A stretch of DNA of 64,000 nt. Source: Chitinophagaceae bacterium (GTDB lineage: Bacteria; Bacteroidota; Bacteroidia; Chitinophagales; Chitinophagaceae). The stretch is from assembly GCA_019638595.1 (NCBI GenBank), contig JAHBTJ010000022.1:1-64000 (forward strand). Reading direction: 5' to 3'. A model generated the notes under the pieces. It saw only the letters and a list, made by a program, of their open reading frames with translations, did no database searches and was not told the origin of the DNA. Shown one piece after another: positions 46,040 through 52,335 of the stretch (its first letter is position 1; every line of letters starts with the position of its first letter). The translations under genes were made by a program, and so were the position numbers.

Positions 46040-46594
46040 TTATTCTTTTATGGCATCCCAAACCATGCGCAAATGATGTTCAAGATGCCGGGAACCGTTT
46101 TGCTTACTGCTAAGGATCCAGCGGATATAGGTAGTTAAGGCGCCAGCCAAAAAATACAGGATGGCTTCCAGCTCCAGTTGTTTAATAATGCCGTCCTTCT
46201 GCCCTTGTTGTATCAGTTCAATTACGGGCATAAAAGCAGCTTTCCCCTCATCTTTGGTACTGCAATGAATAACGGGTGAGTTCTGCATCTGGTCCATAAA
46301 AGCAAAGCTCTCAGGATATTTCAGGTTAAAACGGATGAAAGCGGTGTAGTAACTCAGGAAACGGGCTTTAAGAGGAGCGTTCGGATCAATACTCTTCGTA
46401 ACTAATGCCACTTCCGACTTTTTTATGTACAGGTAAATGGCGTTGATCAGGTCTTCCTTGGTGGCGAAATAATTATAAATGGTGCCCATACCGGTACCCG
46501 CAGCTTTGGCTATGGCAGACATAGGCGTAGCCTGTACCCCTTTTTCAACCAGCAGCTTCATGGCTGCTACAATTATCTGTTCTTTTTTATCCAC
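46040..46594 (-). CDS. TetR/AcrR family transcriptional regulator
   Basis: 184 residues from the GTG at 46594, which sits four bases after an exact -7 box; an ATG 30 codons upstream is rejected because the added part crosses promoter and operator. The helix-turn-helix occupies about residues 5-50 (QIIVAAMKLLVEKGVQATPM ... GTIYNYFATKEDLINAIY). The C-terminal ligand domain is all-helical and resembles no named subfamily to me. The palindrome overlapping its promoter suggests self-repression relieved by a small ligand. Its likely target is the downstream Rossmann-fold gene. Confidence 0.88.
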   Translation of the reverse strand: MDKKEQIIVAAMKLLVEKGVQATPMSAIAKAAGTGMGTIYNYFATKEDLINAIYLYIKKSEVALVTKSIDPNAPLKARFLSYYTAFIRFNLKYPESFAFMDQMQNSPVIHCSTKDEGKAAFMPVIELIQQGQKDGIIKQLELEAILYFLAGALTTYIRWILSSKQNGSRHLEHHLRMVWDAIKE

Positions 46595-46598
46595 GGAG

Positions 46599-46606
46599 CA
46601 AAGATA
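46599..46606 (-). promoter_or_regulatory. TAnnTTTG -7 box directly before the TetR GTG start
   Basis: TATCTTTG, exact match, followed by CTCC and then GTG. The same four-base spacing is seen at the ABC-F gene. Confidence 0.65.
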
Positions 46607-46610
46607 AATG

Positions 46611-46632
46611 ATTTGGAATGAATATTCCAAAT
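46611..46632. promoter_or_regulatory. Predicted TetR operator 1
   Basis: Perfect inverted repeat with nine-base arms ATTTGGAAT and ATTCCAAAT around GAAT. It lies just upstream of the -7 box of the regulator, in the -10 to -35 interval, so binding would block RNA polymerase. Confidence 0.7.
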
Positions 46633-46719
46633 TGCTGCTGAGAAAACCAGCCCAACCGCATCTAAACTGATGCAGCTCATTCATCGCTCTACACTTTTAA
46701 ATGCTTCAATAACTCATAT

Positions 46720-47030
46720 CATCCCCGTAGGGAACCTCCCAATATGTGCCCGTGTGGTATTTCTTTGATATAACCAGGGTAGCGCCTATGGCGCATTATT
46801 GAAAATTATCCTTTTTGTCTACAAACGGGTTGTGCCGATGGCACAGTAAATCCGGTATGCCCAACAGCATTTTATACAGTAGAGTAACTGACTACAAGTA
46901 TTTCATTCACCCTGGTTACGTATCTGCAATATGCCGCATAGCGGCTACCTGTTTGTAAAACTTACAAATCAGAAAGCTGTGACAAACAAAAGCACCATGT
47001 CACGGCTCAATGATGGAGCCCACTAATTGT
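46720..47030. repeat. Array of variable-stem hairpin repeats
   Basis: Noncoding spacer before the leuB stop. It holds short hairpins with different stems but three-base loops of similar type: GCGCC-TAT-GGCGC (46782-46794), GTGCC-GAT-GGCAC (46832-46844), GCCGC-ATA-GCGGC (46933-46945). One is preceded by TTTTTGTCTACAAACGGG, a tag also found at 55.3 kb. No reading frame is convincing. Confidence 0.6.
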
Positions 47031-47039
47031 TAACTCGAC

Positions 47040-47098
47040 TGACTGCTTATAGCCCACTGCCCATAGCTGACAGCCCATAACTGAAAGCCGGCCGTTCA
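47040..47098. repeat. Composite intergenic repeat, copy 7
   Basis: Short copy made only of ACTGCCCATAGCTGACAGCC-type words, next to the leuB stop. Confidence 0.65.
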
Positions 47099-47110
47099 TT
47101 TAAATTCAGG

Positions 47111-48181
47111 TTAAATATGTCTCAATACCTCTTCTCCCATTTTTTCGGTACCCAGTATTTTATCAGCAGGCGTTTGGGTATCTGCAATATCTCTTGTGCG
47201 GAAACCGGCCTTCAATACTTTGTCAACCGCATTGATGATGGCTTCTGATTCAGCCTTCAGTCCGAATGAAATATCCAGTAATAATGCAGCAGATAATATG
47301 GAAGCTAAAGGATTGGCTACACCTTTACCGGTAATATCATGCGCGGAACCATGAATGGGTTCGTATACGCCTGTGCCATCACCTACAGACGCGGAAGCCA
47401 GCATACCCATGGAGCCGGCGATCTGTGAAGCTTCATCAGTTAATATATCGCCGAAAAGATTAGCGGTAACTACCACATCAAAACGGCGGGGATCTTTGAT
47501 CAGGATCATGGCTGCCGCATCTACAAACTGGTGCTCTACTTCTACATCAGGATACTCAAGCGCTACTTTCTGCACTACTTCACGCCACAGGCGGGAAGTT
47601 TCCAGCACATTGGCTTTATCAACCGAACAAAGTTTCTTTCTTCTTGTTCTGGCTGCTTCAAAAGCTTTGCGTGCGATACGCTCTACTTCAAAACGGCTGT
47701 ATTCCGCCAGGTCAAACGCAGTATCACCATTATTTTTTCTTCCTTTCTCACCAAAATATATATCGCCTGTGAGCTCGCGGAAAAATAAGATGTCAGCGCC
47801 TTTCAGCACTTCAGGCTTGATGCTTGAAGCGCTCAGCAATTCATCAAATAATTTTATTGGGCGCAGGTTGGCGTATAAGCCAAGCTCTTTACGCATTTTC
47901 AGCAGGCCCTGTTCCGGTCTTACTTTAGCGGTTGGGTCGTTATCATATTTGGGATGACCCACAGCACCGAATAATACAGCGTCAGATTTTTTCATTTTCA
48001 CTAAAGTCTCATCAGGCAGGGGATTGCCGGTAGCTTCAATAGCTACATGCCCTATCAAAGCTTCATCATACGTGAATGTATGACCGAACTTTGCTGCTAT
48101 CTTATCCAATACTTTTTTACCTACTGCTGTTACTTCCTGCCCGATGCCGTCTCCGGGAACAATGAGAATGTTTTTTGTCAT
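47111..48181 (-). CDS. leuB: 3-isopropylmalate dehydrogenase
   Basis: 356 residues, full length. It oxidises and decarboxylates 3-isopropylmalate to 2-oxoisocaproate, the step before transamination to leucine. ILIVPGDGIGQEV opens the chain; the substrate-contact segment is RELTGDIYFGEKG; metal-binding aspartates lie in NLFGDILTDEASQIAGSMGM; and the NAD signature is EPIHGSAHDITGKGVANP. It is the last gene of the leu operon, separated from leuA by a composite repeat. Confidence 0.96.
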   Translation of the reverse strand: MTKNILIVPGDGIGQEVTAVGKKVLDKIAAKFGHTFTYDEALIGHVAIEATGNPLPDETLVKMKKSDAVLFGAVGHPKYDNDPTAKVRPEQGLLKMRKELGLYANLRPIKLFDELLSASSIKPEVLKGADILFFRELTGDIYFGEKGRKNNGDTAFDLAEYSRFEVERIARKAFEAARTRRKKLCSVDKANVLETSRLWREVVQKVALEYPDVEVEHQFVDAAAMILIKDPRRFDVVVTANLFGDILTDEASQIAGSMGMLASASVGDGTGVYEPIHGSAHDITGKGVANPLASILSAALLLDISFGLKAESEAIINAVDKVLKAGFRTRDIADTQTPADKILGTEKMGEEVLRHI

Positions 48182-48185
48182 TTTA

Positions 48186-48308
48186 TATGTGGTTACAAGT
48201 TTCAGGTTTCAAGTGACGGGTTTGTGGTTTGAAGTTTTCAACTAAAAACAAAAAATATACACCATAAATTGCTGATAGCTGATAGCTGACTGCTGATAGC
48301 CCATCGCT
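48186..48308. repeat. Composite intergenic repeat, copy 8
   Basis: Inside the leu operon, between leuA and leuB: GGTTACAAGTTTCAGG, ACACCATAAATTG and GCTGATAGCTGATAGC words. It has inserted or spread without removing the operon order. Confidence 0.7.
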
Positions 48309-48309
48309 C

Positions 48310-49881
48310 TCAAACCATATTCAACATCTTCTGCGTAGCTTTAATAGCAGATACCGTCTGGTCGCTGTCAAGCCCGCGGGTTTTAAATTCCTTATTATTA
48401 TGCCGCCAGGTAATTACCGTTTCGCACAACGCATCACTCTTACCGCCGGGAGGTATTCTAACTGCATAATCGGTCAGTACAGGCAGCTCCATCTTTCGCT
48501 GCTTATACACTTTTTTCAGCGCATTCATAAAGGCGTCATACTGCCCGTCGCCCTGCGCATGTTCTTCATAGGAATCGCCCTGTACGGTAACCCTCACCGT
48601 TGCAGAGGGATGCATGCTTTTAGAATGCGTAAGCACATAGTTATCAATGCTTACCTTATCTTCAATCGCGTTATCAAGTATGTCAGATATGATATATGGC
48701 AGATCAGCCTGTGTTACCACTTCCTTTCTGTCGCCCAGCTCAATAATGCGTTGTGTAACTTTTTTAAGATCGTTGTCGGAAAGCTGGATACCCAACTGAT
48801 GCAGGTTATTTTCAATATTGGCTTTACCGCTGGTTTTGCCCAACGCGTATTTACGCTGGCGGCCAAAACGCTCCGGCATCAGGTCGCTGAAATATAATTT
48901 GTTTTTTTTATCGCCATCCGCATGTATGCCCGCGGTTTGTGTAAATACATTTTCTCCCACCACGGGTTTGTTCGCCGGGATACGAAAACCGGAGAAAGTT
49001 TCTACCAGCTTGCTCACGCTGTACAATGATTTTTCTACTACCGACGTTTTAACGCCCGGCATAAAATCATTCAGCACCGCGATAGCGCTGGCAAGCGGTG
49101 CATTGCCTGCTCTTTCACCCATTCCGTTTACGGTAAGATGCAATCCATGCGCCCCTGCCCGTACTGCCTCCAGCACATTAGCGGTACCAAGATCATAGTC
49201 ATTATGCCCGTGAAAGTCAAAATGTATATCGGGATAACGTTGTGTTATAGCGGATACAAACTCGTACACTTCCGAAGGAATAAGAATGCCCAGTGTATCG
49301 GGAAGCATAACCCTTTTTACCGGCTGTGTAACAATGAAATCAAGATACTGGAATACGTATTCCGGTGAATGGCGCATACCATTACTCCAGTCTTCAAGGT
49401 ATACATTGGTTTCAATGCCTTTCTTTTTAGCAAGCGCTATTACTGCCGCTATATCCGCAAAATGCTGTTCGGGCTTTTTCTTTAGCTGGTGGATCAAATG
49501 ATTCAACGATCCTTTCGTTAGCAGGTTCATCACTTTGGCGCCGGCTTTCTGCATCCAGTCAATAGATGTATGGCCATCCACAAAAGTGAGCACTTCTACT
49601 TTATTCAGAAGCTTATTCGCTTTGGCCCAGGAAGTGATTTTTTTTACCGCGTCAAACTCGCCTTCCGACACGCGGGCGGAAGCGATCTCAATGCGGTCAA
49701 CCTTTACTTCTGTGAGTAATAACTGCGCTATCGTTAATTTTTCCGAGGCTGAAAAAGATACGCCGCTGGTTTGTTCACCATCACGCAGGGTAGTATCCAT
49801 TATTTCAATGTACGAAGCCTCTCCTCCAACCCCTCTCCGGGAGAGAAGGGAGCTGGAATCTGTTTTATCTTGAGGAGTCAT
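48310..49881 (-). CDS. 2-isopropylmalate synthase-type acyltransferase (possibly citramalate synthase)
   Basis: 523 residues. A DRE-TIM barrel opens with MDTTLRDGEQTSG (residues 28-40), has DFHGHNDYDLGTANVLEA with the metal His pair, and ends near 390. A C-terminal LeuA regulatory-like domain (about 410-520) follows. The leu operon position indicates 2-isopropylmalate synthase; however the TSGVSFS form belongs to a Bacteroidota branch often labelled citramalate synthase, so either acyl acceptor is possible. Residues about 9-23 (SSSLLSRRGVGGEAS) are coded by a repeat-like hairpin element (49820-49856), an unusual extension before the normal start of the family. Confidence 0.88.
   Translation of the reverse strand: MTPQDKTDSSSLLSRRGVGGEASYIEIMDTTLRDGEQTSGVSFSASEKLTIAQLLLTEVKVDRIEIASARVSEGEFDAVKKITSWAKANKLLNKVEVLTFVDGHTSIDWMQKAGAKVMNLLTKGSLNHLIHQLKKKPEQHFADIAAVIALAKKKGIETNVYLEDWSNGMRHSPEYVFQYLDFIVTQPVKRVMLPDTLGILIPSEVYEFVSAITQRYPDIHFDFHGHNDYDLGTANVLEAVRAGAHGLHLTVNGMGERAGNAPLASAIAVLNDFMPGVKTSVVEKSLYSVSKLVETFSGFRIPANKPVVGENVFTQTAGIHADGDKKNKLYFSDLMPERFGRQRKYALGKTSGKANIENNLHQLGIQLSDNDLKKVTQRIIELGDRKEVVTQADLPYIISDILDNAIEDKVSIDNYVLTHSKSMHPSATVRVTVQGDSYEEHAQGDGQYDAFMNALKKVYKQRKMELPVLTDYAVRIPPGGKSDALCETVITWRHNNKEFKTRGLDSDQTVSAIKATQKMLNMV
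49820..49856. repeat. Repeat-like hairpin element read in frame in leuA
   Basis: CTCTC-CGG-GAGAG hairpin inside a CCTCCAACCCCTCTCC ... AGAAGGGAG context. The same flavour of G/C-rich 'CCCTTCCC' repeat occurs 50 bases away between leuA and leuD. Confidence 0.5.
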
Positions 49882-49901
49882 CTTATTGTAAGATATTTAA
49901 T

Positions 49902-49936
49902 AAGCCCTTCCCATTGGGAAGGGTTGGGATGGGCTT
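49902..49936. repeat. Hairpin repeat between leuD and leuA
   Basis: Stem CCCTTCCC-ATT-GGGAAGGG (49905-49923), with outer AAGCCC and GGGCTT also pairing. It is followed on the minus strand by CTTATTAAATAT rather than a T run, so it is read as a repeat, not a firm terminator; it could still weaken downstream expression. Confidence 0.55.
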
Positions 49937-49937
49937 T

Positions 49938-50534
49938 TTAGTATAAACTTTTTTCTGCAAAAGCGGTAATATCACTCTTCATAGCCTGCAGGTAATCTAT
50001 ATCATCATAACCATTCGTCAGGTTATGCTTTTTGTAACCGTTTATATCAAATTGCTCACTTTCGCCTGTAGCAAGTAAAGTGACAGTTTGTTCAGGAAGA
50101 TTTACTTCCAACTCTGTTTTTGGATCAGCCTCTATAGCTTTGAATATTTTATCCAGGAAGCCTTCGCTAACGGTTACGGGCAGTATACCCACGTTTAAAG
50201 AATTGCCTTTAAAGATATCTGCAAAAAAGCTGGATACCACGCAGCGGAAACCATAATCATATATTGCCCAGGCAGCATGCTCGCGACTGCTGCCGCTGCC
50301 AAAGTTTTTTCCGCCCACCAGGATCTTACCTGAGTAGATGGGGTTGTTCAGCACAAAATCTTTCTTCGGTGTATCATCACTGTTATATCTCCAGTCGCGG
50401 AAAAGATTATCACCAAATCCTTTTCGTTCAGTTGCTTTTAAAAAACGCGCCGGGATAATCTGATCCGTATCCACATTTTCAATCGGCATCGGAACCGCCG
50501 TACTTCTTAATACCGTAAATTTATCGTAAGCCAT
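49938..50534 (-). CDS. leuD: 3-isopropylmalate dehydratase, small subunit
   Basis: 198 residues. It works with LeuC to isomerise 2- to 3-isopropylmalate. The swivel-domain signature GKNFGSGSSREHAAWA lies near 77-92, and VDTDQIIPARFLK near 21-33. It follows leuC by 82 bases, the gap being filled by composite repeat copy 9, and precedes the leuA-type gene. Confidence 0.96.
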   Translation of the reverse strand: MAYDKFTVLRSTAVPMPIENVDTDQIIPARFLKATERKGFGDNLFRDWRYNSDDTPKKDFVLNNPIYSGKILVGGKNFGSGSSREHAAWAIYDYGFRCVVSSFFADIFKGNSLNVGILPVTVSEGFLDKIFKAIEADPKTELEVNLPEQTVTLLATGESEQFDINGYKKHNLTNGYDDIDYLQAMKSDITAFAEKSLY

Positions 50535-50535
50535 G

Positions 50536-50612
50536 AAGAAATTTGAGATTTGAAATTTAAGATTTGAGATTTACTAACCGCTGATTGCTGACAACTGATA
50601 GCTAATAGCTTC
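50536..50612. repeat. Composite intergenic repeat, copy 9
   Basis: AAATTTGAGATTTGAAATTTAAG words then CTGATTGCTGACAACTGATAGC words, between leuC and leuD. Confidence 0.7.
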
Positions 50613-50616
50613 TTTT

Positions 50617-52029
50617 CTACGCCTCACTCAACAGTTCCCTCGGGTCCGTTACCACCCCCGTAACTGCTACCGCTGCCGCCACATAAGGGCTGGCGAGCAG
50701 GGTGCGTGCTCCGGGGCCCTGGCGGCCTTCAAAGTTCCTGTTGCTGGTGCTTACCGCATATTTGCCGGCGGGGATCTTATCATCATTCATTGCCAGGCAG
50801 GCGGAACACCCGGGTTGTCTTAATTCAAAACCCGCTTCTTTAAGAATATCCAATATGCCTTCCTTCTTTATCTGTTCTTCCACAATATGAGAGCCGGGCA
50901 CTAACCATGCAGTAATGTTGTCGGCTTTTTTCCTGCCTTTTACTACTTTGGCAAATGCACGAAAATCTTCTATACGTCCATTAGTGCAGCTTCCCAAAAA
51001 CACATAATCTATTTTTTTACCGAGGAGAGGCTGCCCTTCCTGGAAATCCATATATGCCAAAGATTTTTTGTAAGAAGCCTCACCATCCTTTACTTCGGAA
51101 GCTTTAGGAATGGAATGTGTAATGCCGGTTCCCAACCCGGGATTGGTACCATAAGTGATCTGCGGTTCTATATTCGCCGCGTCAAAAACCAGCTCTTTAT
51201 CAAACGCTGCGCCATCATCTGTTTTCAATGTTTTCCAGTAAGCCAGTGCCTTATCCCAGGCTTCACCTTTGGGAGCTTTATCCCTGCCTTTTACATAATT
51301 GAACGTAGTTTCATCAGGAGCGATCATACCACCACGGGCGCCCATTTCAATGCTCATATTACAAACCGTCATGCGGCCTTCCATGCTCATATTCTCAAAT
51401 ACTTCGCCGGCGTATTCGCAGAAATAACCGGTGGCGCCGCTCGCCGTGATCTGTGAGATCATATATAAAGCCACATCCTTGGGCAGTACACCTTTTCCTA
51501 ATTTACCATTGATGGTAATGCGCATTTTCTTTGGCTTGGGTTGCATGATACATTGTGATGCCAGCACCATTTCCACTTCTGAAGTACCAATACCGAAAGC
51601 GATACAACCGAAAGCGCCGTGCGTAGAGGTATGTGAGTCGCCGCAAACTATTGTCATGCCCGGCAGGGTAATACCATTTTCAGGGCCCACCACATGCACA
51701 ATACCGTTTTTGGGACTGCCCAATGCCCAAATGGAAATACCATATTTTTCAGCATTGCTGGAAAGCGCCGCCAACTGCTTTGCAGACAACGGGTCTTTAA
51801 CCGGCTGGTCCTGGTGGATAGTCGGGGTATTATGATCTGCCGTAGCAAAAGTGCGCTGCGGGTATAACACCGGGATGTCGCGGCTTTCAATACCGAGAAA
51901 CGCTACCGGGCTGGTAACTTCATGAATAAAATGACGGTCAATAAATAACACATCGGGCCCATCAGGAATGCTCCTCACCACATGGGCGTCCCAAACTTTG
52001 TCAAACAAGGATGCTGGTAACTGACTCAT
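50617..52029 (-). CDS. leuC: 3-isopropylmalate dehydratase, large subunit
   Basis: 470 residues from the ATG at 52029 ([16 protein letters not shown]). The open frame continues 59 codons upstream, but that part is untranslated leader with the promoter in it. Aconitase fold with the iron-sulphur cysteines in GSCTNGR and GCSACLAMN, and [13 protein letters not shown] in the substrate region. First gene of the leu operon; leucine made here supplies protein and branched fatty acid synthesis. Confidence 0.96.
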   Translation of the reverse strand: MSQLPASLFDKVWDAHVVRSIPDGPDVLFIDRHFIHEVTSPVAFLGIESRDIPVLYPQRTFATADHNTPTIHQDQPVKDPLSAKQLAALSSNAEKYGISIWALGSPKNGIVHVVGPENGITLPGMTIVCGDSHTSTHGAFGCIAFGIGTSEVEMVLASQCIMQPKPKKMRITINGKLGKGVLPKDVALYMISQITASGATGYFCEYAGEVFENMSMEGRMTVCNMSIEMGARGGMIAPDETTFNYVKGRDKAPKGEAWDKALAYWKTLKTDDGAAFDKELVFDAANIEPQITYGTNPGLGTGITHSIPKASEVKDGEASYKKSLAYMDFQEGQPLLGKKIDYVFLGSCTNGRIEDFRAFAKVVKGRKKADNITAWLVPGSHIVEEQIKKEGILDILKEAGFELRQPGCSACLAMNDDKIPAGKYAVSTSNRNFEGRQGPGARTLLASPYVAAAVAVTGVVTDPRELLSEA

Positions 52030-52114
52030 TTCGTAATAATTAAAAAATGGATGGCAAAATTCCTGAAATATAGCCAGATAATCGTGTTTTACCTGACTTT
52101 TATTTAGGACGAAC

Positions 52115-52137
52115 CGCTTATACAAACAGTATAAGCG
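52115..52137 (-). promoter_or_regulatory. Hairpin at the 5' end of the leu transcript
   Basis: Perfect nine-base stem CGCTTATAC / GTATAAGCG with a five-base loop. It begins about five bases after the -7 box, so the mRNA should start with this hairpin, 86 bases before leuC. It could protect the 5' end or bind a regulator. No leucine-rich leader peptide was seen. Confidence 0.55.
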
Positions 52138-52142
52138 CAGGA

Positions 52143-52150
52143 CAAAGTTA
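52143..52150 (-). promoter_or_regulatory. Promoter -7 box of the leu operon
   Basis: TAACTTTG on the minus strand, exact match to TAnnTTTG. No good -33 box is visible at the usual distance. Confidence 0.55.
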
Positions 52151-52255
52151 ATGTATTTGAAAATTATCCTATTCGTTCTTTTGCTGAGGGATTCGCCGGG
52201 GCACAATTACCTGGCTGTGAAGACCCCGTCGGAACGAAACGGCGAGACGAAATAC

Positions 52256-52304
52256 ACCTATAAGGTTTGCAGCGCTGCAATGCTGTCCGGCAAACCTTAT
52301 AGGT
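52256..52304. repeat. Long inverted repeat ACCTATAAGGTTTGC
   Basis: Fifteen-base perfect arms ACCTATAAGGTTTGC and GCAAACCTTATAGGT around 19 bases that hold the palindrome GCAGCGCTGC. It lies after the rhamnosidase stop and before the leu promoter. No T run follows on the minus strand, so it looks like a dispersed repeat that may double as a transcript end. The rest of 52030-52335 has no gene. Confidence 0.6.
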
Positions 52305-52335
52305 TTTACGGCTTAAGTCGCACCGGGCTCTTGTT

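Noticed and set aside
46595-46684. 30-codon N-terminal extension of the TetR regulator
   Set aside because: It contains the -7 box and the palindromic operator; the GTG at 46594 fits the usual start of the helix-turn-helix domain.
48400-49873. Several frames antisense to the LeuA-type gene
   Set aside because: All lie within a full-length, motif-complete enzyme gene and have no independent support.
49902-49936. Hairpin between leuD and leuA as a strong terminator
   Set aside because: The stem is strong but no T run follows on the transcribed strand, and a similar element lies inside the leuA frame; treated as a repeat.
52030-52206. 59-codon N-terminal extension of LeuC
   Set aside because: It covers the predicted promoter and leader hairpin; the LeuC family begins at the ATG at 52029.
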